NCBI GenBank assembly: GCA_964526475.1
Contig: CAZGKF010000017.1
Coordinates: forward strand, 1 to 50,936
DNA length: 50,936 bases
DNA from: CAYVTV01 sp964526475
GTDB lineage: Bacteria > Bacteroidota > Bacteroidia > Bacteroidales > GCA-2748055
Direction of reading: 5' to 3'
Shown here: in pieces, positions 1 to 9,500 of the stretch
Layout: every line of letters begins with the position of its first letter
Position numbering within the stretch: the stretch's first letter is position 1
Translations under genes and position numbers: made by a program
Notes under the pieces: model-generated
The model's input: only the letters and a program-made list of their open reading frames with translations
Database searches by the model: none
What the model was told of the DNA's origin: nothing

Positions 1-58
1 TGTTTTTTGGAATTTTTGCCAAATAATACAAGAATATTAGATGTAAGGTACTAAGCCT

Positions 59-90
59 AAAGGGAGCAAGTAAAAAAACTTGTTCTCTTT
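59..90. other. Hairpin downstream of the HlyD-type gene
   Basis: Thirteen bases (59-71) can pair with 78-90 around a seven-A loop. In a rightward transcript all positions pair, with two G-U wobbles. In a leftward transcript there are two A-C mismatches. No T run follows on either side, so it is not a textbook terminator. It may end a transcript entering from the left edge, or simply be an RNA structure. The rest of 1-153 shows nothing recognisable. Confidence 0.4.
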
Positions 91-153
91 AGGGAATAAA
101 AATAAATAGAGGTTGATTTTTCCAATCTGTTAAAGTATATCTAATAGAGAGAT

Positions 154-1458
154 TTATAAACTTTTCTGTTTTTTTATTATTGACTTAACAGGGTAAATTA
201 TTCTTTCCAGTAATCTCTTATCATCTGTTATAATTTCGGCAATGCCCTGAATATCCTGTTTAAAGTCAAGAACTATATTATAATTGGTTTTCAATCCGTC
301 ATTTAACCTGACAAGAACCGAATAGAGATTATCACTTGTAACCAGTGAGATGGAATGTATGTTTCCGGGAACCATCCCATATTCCATATATGGATAGTTC
401 GAGAATTTGATGTTAACCCGTTGTCCTGTTTCCACCTTTCCCGCTCCTTTGACCGGAAGGTTCATTTTCCCAATTATCTCTCCCTGATCTTCAGGGATTA
501 CTGACATTACCAGATCCCCTGTCCTGACATTTTGATTTTCACTCCATATACGGGTGAAAGTTACAATCCCGTCAACTGTTGCTTTAATAAGAAATTTCTG
601 CTCCCAGAAAGATATCTGAGCCGTAAGGTTATCTAATGACTCAAATAACAGGAGTTCGAGCTTAGACCTATCCTGGCTTTTTTGTAATTCAAGATCAAGT
701 ATCTGCTGGCCCAGTTTCGATATATGTATCTCATTTGAGGCATGAGTTATCAAAGACTGTTCAAGATTGTATTGCTTCTGCAATAATAGAGTCCTCGTTT
801 TCTCATACTCCGCTTCAGGGATCATACCCTGAAGATATAAAAGGGAATCACGTTTATATTGATTTGCGGTAAGCTTTTCTTCCTCACGGAGAATATTGCA
901 CTGATTTCTCAGCCTTATTGAGTAATTCCTGTATCTTGCAATTTCATTGTTTAGTGATGATATTTTTCTCTCATGATAATCAAGTAAAACAAAATTTTGC
1001 AGATCATCATATAGTTTCAGGAAATTTGCATAATACGATTGTATATCCCCCAGATAAAATTCAGATGGAAATTTAAAAAACTCATTTTCCCTTATATCAT
1101 AGACAATTCTGAATGAATCAAGGTATGATTTAAGTATTATTACATCCTGGAATCGTGATGGGTTTTCAATTATAGCAAGTACCTGACCTGATATTACTTT
1201 TTCATTGTCCTGAACAAATAAATTCATAATCCTCCCATCGGATCTTGCTATTACGTGTGACGGAGGGTTTTCAGTAGTAATAAATATATCAGCTACAATA
1301 ACGTCGGGGTACTTAAACAACCAACTTCCAAACAGCAAAATAAAAAAGGTAATGAAAAACACCAGGATTCCCCATCTGATAATCCAATGCGGAACATGCC
1401 CAAGTATCTCCTTTACTTCTTCACTCCTAAGCTCAATTTTTGAATTGTTCTCAGACAT
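154..1458 (-). CDS. HlyD-family membrane fusion protein (peptide/bacteriocin exporter type)
   Basis: This is a periplasmic adaptor of a type I-like export system, which would link an inner-membrane ABC transporter to an outer-membrane channel. The 434 residues show a short cytoplasmic N-terminus, one transmembrane helix at about 28-50, a first lipoyl-like half (about 60-100), a long hydrophilic coiled-coil region (about 140-290), the second half with the typical IKATVDGIV segment, and a C-terminal beta region. In Bacteroidetes such proteins usually sit beside a C39-peptidase ABC transporter that exports double-glycine peptides. No such ATPase lies within this window; it may be beyond the left edge. 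The gene follows gyrB after a 219-base gap in the same direction. Family assignment is firm, but the cargo is unknown. A GG-type peptide gene about 40 kb to the right is a speculative client. Confidence 0.85.
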   Translation of the reverse strand: MSENNSKIELRSEEVKEILGHVPHWIIRWGILVFFITFFILLFGSWLFKYPDVIVADIFITTENPPSHVIARSDGRIMNLFVQDNEKVISGQVLAIIENPSRFQDVIILKSYLDSFRIVYDIRENEFFKFPSEFYLGDIQSYYANFLKLYDDLQNFVLLDYHERKISSLNNEIARYRNYSIRLRNQCNILREEEKLTANQYKRDSLLYLQGMIPEAEYEKTRTLLLQKQYNLEQSLITHASNEIHISKLGQQILDLELQKSQDRSKLELLLFESLDNLTAQISFWEQKFLIKATVDGIVTFTRIWSENQNVRTGDLVMSVIPEDQGEIIGKMNLPVKGAGKVETGQRVNIKFSNYPYMEYGMVPGNIHSISLVTSDNLYSVLVRLNDGLKTNYNIVLDFKQDIQGIAEIITDDKRLLERIIYPVKSIIKKQKSL

Positions 1459-1677
1459 TTGCGGAGTAAATAAATGTGTGTGGGTAAATTTAAATAAAAA
1501 AAACGGATTATGTTACAGTATGGGAAAATTGACAAACCTTATCAATAATATAATAGCTCTTACGAACTATATAATTTTCTCAGGTTTAGCACTTGTTTAT
1601 CTTATGCAAATAATAATATAATCGCTTGTACGGGTTGAAGAATAAATAAAGAAAACAAATATGATATTTCCTGTTAA

Positions 1678-3684
1678 CTATACATCCACTTTGGCATATT
1701 TGGCATGTTTCTCAATAAATTCTCTTCTCGGAGGTACGTCATCACCCATAAGCATGGAAAATATCCGGTCTGCTTCTGCAGCTGAATCTATAGAGACCTG
1801 CCTAAGAGTACGATTAGCAGGATTCATAGTTGTATCCCAAAGTTGCTCAGCATTCATTTCTCCAAGACCTTTATAGCGCTGCATATGAATCCCTGCCGTA
1901 TTTCCCTTTCCGAGTTCCGCGATAGCGGCAAGTCTTTCCTCCTCTGTCCAACAATATTTTTCACGATTACCTTTTTTAACAAGATAAAGAGGGGGGGTAG
2001 CAATATACAAATATCCCCTTTGTACCAACTCGGTCATATACCGGAAAAAGAATGTCATTATCAGAGTAGTTATATGACTTCCGTCCACATCAGCATCCGT
2101 CATTATAATAACCTTATGATATCTTAATCCGTCAAGATTAAGTGCTTTACTATCCTCTTCAGTACCAATGGAAACACCAAGTGCGGTGAAAATATTTTTT
2201 ATTTCTTCATTCTCAAAAATTTTGTGCAACATTGCCTTTTCCACATTGAGGATCTTTCCTCTGAGAGGAAGTATTGCCTGAAATGCCCGGTCTCTTCCCT
2301 GTTTTGCTGTCCCACCAGCAGAATCGCCCTCAACAAGGTAAATTTCAGTAACAGCAGGATCCTTATCGGCGCAGTCAGCAAGTTTCCCGGGCAAACCAGC
2401 TCCGGAAAGAACATTTTTCCTCTGTACAAGTTCCCTTGCTTTCCTCGCTGCATGGCGTGCAGTTGCAGCAAGAATCACCTTCTGGACAATTGTTCTTGCA
2501 TCTTTGGGATGTTCTTCAAGATAATTTGACAATTCTGCGCTAACAGCCTGATCAACAATTCCCATAATATCGGAATTCCCCAATTTCGTTTTTGTCTGAC
2601 CTTCAAATTGTGGTTCAGCAACCTTTACCGATAAAATCGCGGTAAGCCCCTCTCGGAAATCATCTCCGTTAATATCAAATTTCAGTTTGGCCAGCATGCC
2701 TGACTTTTCCGCATAGGATTTAAGGGTACGGGTCAATCCGCGACGGAATCCTGCAAGATGCGTCCCTCCTTCAATAGTGTTTATATTGTTTACATAACTA
2801 TGAACATTTTCCGAGAAAGAAGTATTATATTGAAATGCAATTTCAACAGGAACTTCGTTTTTTATTGTATCGATATGAATAATATCATCTGTTAGTTTCT
2901 CTCTTGTAGCATCCAGAAAAGCAACAAATTCCTTAAGCCCTTCTTCTGAATGATAACTTTCAGATGGATGCTTTTTATTGCCATTCCCGTTGCCATTACC
3001 ATTGCCATTCCCGTTTTCATCAAATTCACGTTTATCTGTTATGGTTAAAGTAATCCCTTTATTCAGAAATGCTAATTCCCTGAGACGAGAGGAGAGTATC
3101 TCAAAATGGAATGTTGTTGTGGTGAAAATCTGAGGATCCGGAAAAAATGTTACTTCCGTTCCTGTTTTACCAATAACACCAATCTCCTTAACCGGATACA
3201 GAGGTTTTCCCCTTTCATATTCCTGCTGATAAATCTTTCCATCCCTGAATACCTTAACATCAAGCCTGGATGCTAATGCATTAACACAAGAAACGCCAAC
3301 CCCATGAAGGCCTCCTGAAACTTTATAAGAGTCTTTATTGAATTTTCCCCCGGCATGAAGGACAGTCATAACAACCTCAAGGGCAGAACGGTTTTCTTTT
3401 TCATGCATATCAACCGGTATCCCCCTCCCATCATCAGTAACAGTAACAGAGCCGTCCTCATTAATTATTACATCTATACGGTTGCAATATCCAACAAGAG
3501 CTTCATCAATGGAGTTGTCAACAACTTCATAAACCAAATGGTGCAAACCCTTTACACTAATATCCCCAATATACATTGCCGGTCGTTTCCTCACTGCCTC
3601 CAAACCTTCAAGCACTTGTATACTCACAGCGGAATAATCATTTCCCGTAATTCCGTTACTCAAATTCCTCTCTACATTATCCAT
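1678..3684 (-). CDS. gyrB: DNA gyrase subunit B
   Basis: ATPase subunit of the type II topoisomerase that introduces negative supercoils. At 668 residues it has the short GyrB length lacking the proteobacterial insert. Visible motifs: the GHKL ATPase site with E53 and N57 (YEVVDNSIDEA), DDGRGIP at 84-90, GGLHGVG at 124-130, the TOPRIM acidic motif EGDSAGG at 452-458, PLRGKILNVEKA at 473-484, DADVDGSH at 530-537 and QRYKGLGEM at 602-610. All expected catalytic residues are present. An oddity is a low-complexity Asn-Gly run (residues 224-236) between the GHKL fold and the transducer domain. The start is ATG, with no strong Shine-Dalgarno sequence. gyrA and dnaA are not in the window. Confidence 0.98.
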   Translation of the reverse strand: MDNVERNLSNGITGNDYSAVSIQVLEGLEAVRKRPAMYIGDISVKGLHHLVYEVVDNSIDEALVGYCNRIDVIINEDGSVTVTDDGRGIPVDMHEKENRSALEVVMTVLHAGGKFNKDSYKVSGGLHGVGVSCVNALASRLDVKVFRDGKIYQQEYERGKPLYPVKEIGVIGKTGTEVTFFPDPQIFTTTTFHFEILSSRLRELAFLNKGITLTITDKREFDENGNGNGNGNGNGNKKHPSESYHSEEGLKEFVAFLDATREKLTDDIIHIDTIKNEVPVEIAFQYNTSFSENVHSYVNNINTIEGGTHLAGFRRGLTRTLKSYAEKSGMLAKLKFDINGDDFREGLTAILSVKVAEPQFEGQTKTKLGNSDIMGIVDQAVSAELSNYLEEHPKDARTIVQKVILAATARHAARKARELVQRKNVLSGAGLPGKLADCADKDPAVTEIYLVEGDSAGGTAKQGRDRAFQAILPLRGKILNVEKAMLHKIFENEEIKNIFTALGVSIGTEEDSKALNLDGLRYHKVIIMTDADVDGSHITTLIMTFFFRYMTELVQRGYLYIATPPLYLVKKGNREKYCWTEEERLAAIAELGKGNTAGIHMQRYKGLGEMNAEQLWDTTMNPANRTLRQVSIDSAAEADRIFSMLMGDDVPPRREFIEKHAKYAKVDV
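2977..3015 (-). repeat. In-frame hexanucleotide tandem repeat inside gyrB
   Basis: Six Asn-Gly dipeptides plus one Asn are encoded by near-identical 6-base units in which only third positions vary. The run lies in a surface region between the ATPase and transducer domains. Because the unit is six bases, copy-number change would keep the frame, so strain-to-strain length variation is plausible. Confidence 0.85.
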
Positions 3685-4064
3685 TAAACAAATTTTTTAC
3701 AAAGACATAAATCATCAATAAGACGAGTAAACACCCAGTCTTTAAACAGCTAAAATTATGGAGTTGAAAAACCCGGAAGGGATATTCATCTTCCTTGTAT
3801 TATTGCCCGGGAAAACACCTTGCATGTAATATAAAAACAACTATTTCTCAATGCCTTACAAAATTTTCCCATCTTCACAATCAGCTGTACGAAGTTACAA
3901 AAAAAAAGTGGATTTTTATTATTAAATCAATATTAAAAACAGGGTTTTTTCAACAATTTAATCCCGATATATCTCATTGATAATAAATCACATAAGGGTT
4001 AAATGTAAAAATATTGACATTATTGACTAATCAGCAACTTTTGCCCGCATTGGGTTTGCCATTT
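3685..4064. other. Intergenic region upstream of gyrB
   Basis: About 380 bases without a supportable gene. The part next to gyrB must carry its promoter. A sequence resembling the -7 element (TGTCTTTG read leftward) lies about 20 bases before the ATG, but it is one base off consensus, so I do not call a promoter. A small stem (ggaag/cttcc) lies near 3775-3795. The right end merges into the inverted repeat that bounds the hicAB module. Confidence 0.5.
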
Positions 4065-4079
4065 GTTGTGGCCTGTGCC
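4065..4079 (+). repeat. Left inverted repeat flanking hicAB
   Basis: The 15 bases gttgtggcctgtgcc match, in inverted orientation and at 13 of 15 positions, the sequence at 4776-4790. Nine positions in a row are identical (gttgtggcc). The pair brackets both hic genes and their promoter, a span of about 726 bases. No target-site duplication is obvious. Confidence 0.5.
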
Positions 4080-4084
4080 TCTTA

Positions 4085-4480
4085 TTATCTGTAAATTAAA
4101 TTAATCTCTGATAGCTCTTGACCAATTTGTTGAATTCCTGATAAAATTTTCTCCGTCTGTTTATTCGATGGTTTTTTGTGCCCTTGAATATATTGCGATA
4201 ATAATGTTGGATTCATCCCTATTTTGTCGGCAAGAAATTTTGAGTTTAATACTTTGTAATACTGAAAAAACTGCTTGAAATCGATTTCAAATTTAATATT
4301 CTCATGAGTCAATTCGATTTCATCATTCTCAAAATAAAGAGTTGCAGATTCAAAAGCATTGTTAATTAATTCCGGAATTGTCCGTCCAGTTGTAAAAATT
4401 GGATAATTGTCAGAAAAAGCGGAAAACCCTGTTTCAGTTCTTTCAACTATCATTTTTATTCTTTTCCTTGTTGTTTTCAT
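4085..4480 (-). CDS. hicB: HicB-type antitoxin with C-terminal helix-turn-helix
   Basis: Antitoxin of the HicAB pair: it binds and neutralises the HicA ribonuclease and usually represses its own operon. The 131 residues contain an N-terminal HicB-like beta-sheet fold (about 8-65, with the typical pattern FSAFSDNYPIFTTGRT) and a C-terminal XRE-like helix-turn-helix (about 80-125, LADKIGMNPTLLSQYIQGHKKPS). It lies 19 bases downstream of hicA on the same strand. The order toxin first, antitoxin second is the classical HicAB order. A clear Shine-Dalgarno (aaaggag) precedes this ATG, unusual for this genome and consistent with strong antitoxin translation. A partially degraded N-terminal fold cannot be excluded by eye. 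Confidence 0.85.
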   Translation of the reverse strand: MKTTRKRIKMIVERTETGFSAFSDNYPIFTTGRTIPELINNAFESATLYFENDEIELTHENIKFEIDFKQFFQYYKVLNSKFLADKIGMNPTLLSQYIQGHKKPSNKQTEKILSGIQQIGQELSEINLIYR

Positions 4481-4499
4481 AATACTCTCCTTTTAACCT

Positions 4500-4688
4500 T
4501 CATTGTTTTAACCCTGCATCTTTTATGATTCTCTTTTCCATACCCTTACCTAACTCCTGATTACCATGCTTTGGAAAAACAATTATCCCGGATTTTTTAT
4601 CATGTTTCATTTTAACGTGAGAACCCTTTTGTGAAATTGGATACCATCCATCTCTTATCAGAAGTCTATACAATTCGGAACATTTCAT
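4500..4688 (-). CDS. hicA: HicA-type mRNA interferase toxin
   Basis: A 62-residue double-stranded-RNA-binding-like toxin that cleaves mRNA in a translation-independent way, according to the family. The catalytic histidine is H24 in GSHVKMKH, and the preceding DGW is also typical. The start at 4688 gives full family length (about 60 residues). It is first in the operon, lies directly after a strong promoter, and has almost no leader and no Shine-Dalgarno. The neighbour hicB overlaps functionally. The toxin appears intact. Confidence 0.9.
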   Translation of the reverse strand: MKCSELYRLLIRDGWYPISQKGSHVKMKHDKKSGIIVFPKHGNQELGKGMEKRIIKDAGLKQ

Positions 4689-4715
4689 ACAGTTTTACTA
4701 AACATTGTAATATTG

Positions 4716-4766
4716 CAAAGGTAAATAATAATTTACTTTTGCAAAAATAAGAGATCGTTTTTGCAA
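4716..4766 (-). promoter_or_regulatory. hicAB promoter with overlapping inverted-repeat operator
   Basis: Read leftward, TTTG (4742-4745) is followed after 18 bases by TACCTTTG (4716-4723), a good match to the Bacteroidetes -33/-7 pair TTTG and TAnnTTTG. A perfect 9-base inverted repeat, ttgcaaaaa (4739-4747) and tttttgcaa (4758-4766), overlaps the -33 element. It is a good candidate operator for the HicB helix-turn-helix. Confidence 0.75.
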
Positions 4767-4775
4767 GTTTTTTTT

Positions 4776-4790
4776 GGCATTGGCCACAAC
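4776..4790 (-). repeat. Right inverted repeat flanking hicAB
   Basis: The sequence ggcattggccacaac is the inverted partner of 4065-4079 (13 of 15 positions). It lies outside the hicAB promoter, so the two repeats enclose the complete module. This could be a relic of a small mobile cassette. Confidence 0.5.
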
Positions 4791-4858
4791 TATTGATAGA
4801 TATACCGGCAGAAATTCAGCATTCCGGAAAACTAAGCCCCAATATACAATTACTCAAG

Positions 4859-6547
4859 CTACAAGGAATATTTAAACCCTCCCATTAGCTGAAACCTCCG
4901 GGAAGGGTATTGATTCCATAGCGCGTAGCGGCTCGCAGTGAAGTTGTTAAATCTGAGGAAGAACGAAAGAATTCCTGTATAAGAGTATTCAAGAGAAAGA
5001 TTTGCGTCAATATACCCTTTCAATTCTATTGGCGAAGACAATAGATCAGGGGAGAGAGCATATCTTTTACCTCTGTAAAACAGATGTGAATCTACAAATA
5101 TTTTATCTCTTAAATTATATGATACTCCAATTCCAAATTCCGTTTTAGGTTTGTGCCATGGATATTCTATGCCCGAAAGCTCATAATTATAATATCTTCC
5201 CTTAAACAGAAATTTGAGTTTTTCCGATTGATACCAGCTAATATCCCCGGTAAAGCTGGTTATTACGACATCATCATATGCCGTGTTAAATTGATTGCTC
5301 AGCACATTAGCAGAATCGTTTATGAAGAAATGCATATCCTGTACCAGCGAATATGAACCCTTGAAATTAAAAGCTATCCGGGAACTATATCTTCCTTTTA
5401 TTCCCGCAAAACCGATTATACTGTGATTACTGTTCTTAACTCCAAGGCCCGGAATGATAAATGGATTCTCATATAATATCTTACTATAATTATTTTCTGA
5501 TCGGTAACCATCAACTCCAAGGTATGGGGTTAATACATTTTTCACTATATGGAATTCAAATTCGGCTCTTGGATATAACTTGAATTCCATGTCATCCCCA
5601 TGAACATCTATTGCAGAACTGATTCCCACGAGAAACATCCATTCATCACTTTTTTTGCTTATAAATGGTTTCATACTAATGATAGTATTATTGGATGAAT
5701 CAATTGACTCTGATGTTAAATAATGTCTTATTCCCATGTTTAAGCCAATGAACTGATCTCTTATGAGCTTTCCGAAATCAGCTGATGCTGTAACGGAATG
5801 TTCTGTATTTTCATACCCATCTTTAGTAAACTGGTAGCCGAAAGCGGCATTATATGCAAGGGAAGAAGAATCTGCATGTTTTGAGTAATAGAGTAATTGT
5901 GTCCCGGCAGAAAAAATACCCTGCCGGATATCTGTTCTTTCCAAAATAGTATCCACATTGGTATTATAACCATAGTAGTGGGAGGTATTGTAATTCGCGT
6001 TCACGCTTCCTTCCAGCACTGATTTTTTCATAAACCATTTACCATAAGCCTCTATTGTATTATCACTGAATCCTGCAAATACTCTTTCATCATTGTCAAG
6101 TTTCACTTTTCCTCCTGAAGAATGGTGTTTAAGATAAACACCAAAAGCACTTGTCCTTGATCTTAACTGGTTAATAGTCAGCTCCCCAAAAGGACTTAAA
6201 TAATTCCCTATACCAATTGTCAATTGGCTCTTATATAACTTTTCAAGAGGGAGACCTGTCATCCTGGCGGGTTTCATCTTTTGAGGCTGATAAAAAGTAC
6301 TGAACCTTTTAGGAGTTATAAAGTAATTAAAATCAGGGGTTATTCTTATTGTATCTTGAAACTCAGGTAAAATGTTGATTTTCCCAACGTCAGATAAGGT
6401 GGGAGAATAGGGTTTTACCACTCTGACTTCCCTTTGGATCTCCCCACTTTGCGAAAATACCGGCAGAAATACAAGAGACAGGCTCAGGGAGGAAATGGAA
6501 AAGATGATTTTTTTTATACTGATATTTCTTATTTTACATTTTCTCAT
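4859..6547 (-). CDS. Outer-membrane beta-barrel protein (TonB-receptor-like)
   Basis: A 562-residue protein with an N-terminal signal peptide (hydrophobic stretch about 12-32, ending in VFSQ) and then many short alternating amphipathic strands rich in Tyr, Phe and Gly, ending in GGFKYSL. This is the pattern of an outer-membrane barrel. Similar Bacteroidales proteins are often labelled putative TonB-dependent receptors, but I see no TonB box or plug domain and the length is short for a true receptor. It starts 23 bases after the TPR gene on the same strand, so the two probably form one operon: a periplasmic or outer-membrane TPR protein with its barrel partner. Substrate and function are unknown. 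Confidence 0.7.
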   Translation of the reverse strand: MRKCKIRNISIKKIIFSISSLSLSLVFLPVFSQSGEIQREVRVVKPYSPTLSDVGKINILPEFQDTIRITPDFNYFITPKRFSTFYQPQKMKPARMTGLPLEKLYKSQLTIGIGNYLSPFGELTINQLRSRTSAFGVYLKHHSSGGKVKLDNDERVFAGFSDNTIEAYGKWFMKKSVLEGSVNANYNTSHYYGYNTNVDTILERTDIRQGIFSAGTQLLYYSKHADSSSLAYNAAFGYQFTKDGYENTEHSVTASADFGKLIRDQFIGLNMGIRHYLTSESIDSSNNTIISMKPFISKKSDEWMFLVGISSAIDVHGDDMEFKLYPRAEFEFHIVKNVLTPYLGVDGYRSENNYSKILYENPFIIPGLGVKNSNHSIIGFAGIKGRYSSRIAFNFKGSYSLVQDMHFFINDSANVLSNQFNTAYDDVVITSFTGDISWYQSEKLKFLFKGRYYNYELSGIEYPWHKPKTEFGIGVSYNLRDKIFVDSHLFYRGKRYALSPDLLSSPIELKGYIDANLSLEYSYTGILSFFLRFNNFTASRYALWNQYPSRRFQLMGGFKYSL

Positions 6548-6570
6548 CTTTTGAGGCTTTTATTAATTGT

Positions 6571-9500
6571 TCATTGATTCAGGGAGTCATTCTGTAAGAT
6601 TTCAGCATCTATTACCGGCTGGTTGAGTATTTCAGTCTTATCAGAAATAATCTTTTTCTTACGCCTTGCTTCCTCTTTAATCCCATCATTTTCTGAGGTA
6701 TAGAAATCAATTACACTTTGTAAAGTTTGCAAGGCCTGAAAGTCATCATTCATCTGAATAAAAACATCTGAAAGCAAAAGAAATGCTTTCCCCATCCAGT
6801 ACTGATGTGGGGTATTCATATCTATGAACTCATAAATAGTTTTTTCTGCTTTACCTGGTTCGCCCCGGTTAAGATCAATTTCCGCGAGACGATATTTTGC
6901 CTCAGCTCCTTCCCTGCTGTTAACTTCCTTTGCAAGTATCGCATACCAATCATATGCTCCCAGCGGATCGTTCTGTTTAATATATGAATCCGCTATCAGG
7001 TAACGGGCTTCCCGTTTAATTTCCTCCTGAAGTTTATCTTGTAATAAAACCTGACGGGCAGCTTTAATTGTATTCCCATGTTCTTCCAGTTGATAATAAC
7101 AACGCATTAGTCCGGTTTCTGCTTCCTGTATATTATTTTTTTGCTCTCCCCTTTCAATTAACTGTTGGAATAATTGAGCTGCAAGATTATAATCCTCTCT
7201 TGAAAATGCTATTCGCGAAGCTACATTTAATGCTGGTTCAGTAAACATATTGAATGGCTGGGAGATAATATACTGAAGCGAAGCAAATGCATCATCAGGC
7301 ATTTTTTGTCTTAGCAGACAATCAGCCCTGTAATAATGAGCATTAAGCAGAAACCCCCCTGAAGAAAACCGGGCAATGTAATTATCTAATCCTGGTAAGG
7401 CTTTATCACAATCTCCACTTAAATAAACATTTTCAGCTGCATAATATATTAAGGAATCCTGTTCTGATATGGTAATCCCCTGACCAACTTTTTCCACATA
7501 TGCAAGATATTCTTCTACCCGGTTAAGGTCAACATATATCTCCCTTATAGTTCTTAATGCATTTGAAGCTTCAGTTGTTCCGGGATATTGCTCCACTACC
7601 TGAAGGTAATATTCCAGCGCCTCTTCGTTTTCTCCAGCATTTCTGTGAATCAACCCTAATTGCACTAAAGAACGACTGACATAAGCACTGCCTGGAAAAT
7701 CATTTATTATCCTTTTGTAATTGATCATAGCCTCACGTGGACCATTAAGGGTAACCCATGTCCTTCCTGTTTCAAAAAGTGCATCATCGACATAGGATGA
7801 CGAAGGGTATTCTTTTAACAACTGCTCCAATACCTCTATCTTCCTCTGGGGGCGGTCAACAAGCCCCAGTGTAAAACCTTTCTGGAACATTGCATAGGGC
7901 ACATCAGCTTTGCCAAGTTGTATCGCTTTATCGTAATGCTCAATAGCCTGCCAGTAGGACGATTCAATAAAACGGCAGTCTCCCAGCCTGTTATATGCAT
8001 CAGCAAAAGTAACAGTATTCCTGTCGGGCTCAAGTCTTACATAAATCGAAAACCATTTTTCAGCTTCAGGATAGTCTCTTTTTGAGAATGAGAGATACCC
8101 CAAACTATAATTGAGCATTTTATATTCCGGAGTTTGTGTGGCAATGTCATCGCTCAGAAACAAATGATAAAATTCTTCGGCAGTAGAAATATCACCTTGC
8201 CGGAAATATGATTCAGCAAGCCAGTAAAGCGTTCTTGCCCGTATTATCTGATCGAATTCACCGTACCTGAGCGACTTATCGAGGCTTATGATCGCATCGT
8301 TAAACCTCAGATTCGTGAAAAGTTCAAGTCCTCTGAAAAAAGAAATACGCTGATATGCTTTATCCATGTCCCTGTCCCTTATTAGTATCTTCTCAAGAGA
8401 CTCCATAGCCATCCTGTAGTTGCGCGTATTCAGATAGGCCATTACAAGAAAGCTATAGGCTTCATCTGTTTTCGGTGAAGCCGGATAGGAATTAATATAA
8501 GAATTGAGTGCCCTGATAGCTTCATTAAATGGGGAATAGGATAGTTCATAAGTTACTTTGGCAAAGTTAAAGAGAGCATCCTGTTTTATCGCCGGATCGA
8601 AATCCATTCTTGCAGCACCCGAAAAAGCAATTCTGGCTTTGGATTTATCACCATTTTTAAGATAACAGTCGGCAAGGTGATATAAGGCACTCTGGCTAAT
8701 CTCAGAATTAGTCATGGATATTTGCTCAAAAAGTACAGCAGCTTTTCCGTAATCACCTGTCTTATAGTATGAGTAAGCAAGCTGATATTTATCTTCTATA
8801 GTTATCCGAATAACTTCTTCACTGTACCTTTCAAGGTAAGATATTGCTTCAGAATATTGTTCCAGGTAGAAGTACGACTCTCCGGTAATCTTTGACATTT
8901 CAGCTGCTCTTTTACCACTAACAGATCCTATAATTGATGGTACAAACTTAATCACCTCGTCATACTTCTTCTGTAAATAGTATATCTGGGCTATGTAATA
9001 AGGAGCCACCTGAGAAAAGGTTTCATCATCTGTTAAGCGAAGAAATCCATTAAGGGAAGTTTCGTAATTACCCTGTTCGTAAGCAATATGAGAATAATAA
9101 TACAGAGCAGGTGAAGAATACTTACTATCGATATCTTTTATTTCATAAAATGCAACTCTGGCATTGGCAAAGTCACGTCTGAAATAATAACTGTAACCAA
9201 CCTGAAAATAATACTCAGATAATTCATCATCACTTAAAAAGAACCTGTCAACTTTATCATAATATTTAAGAGCATTCTGATAAGACCTCTTTCTGAAGGA
9301 ATAATCAGCCAGCCGAAACCATGAATTATTTACAAGTGGACTTTCAGGGTTCTGACCAATGAAACGAAGTACTAAAAACTCTGCATCATCATTTGAAAGT
9401 TCAATGGCACACAAAGCCGCATAATACTGTGCCTGTGTATTTATATCGCAATTATGATTTTCATTTAATTCAACAGACTTTAAAAAGAATCTTTGTGCTG

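Noticed and set aside
1520..1621. 33-codon hydrophobic ORF on the + strand between the HlyD gene and gyrB
   Set aside because: AT-rich non-coding DNA easily yields hydrophobic codons. It has no promoter match or family resemblance and lies antisense in a short gap.
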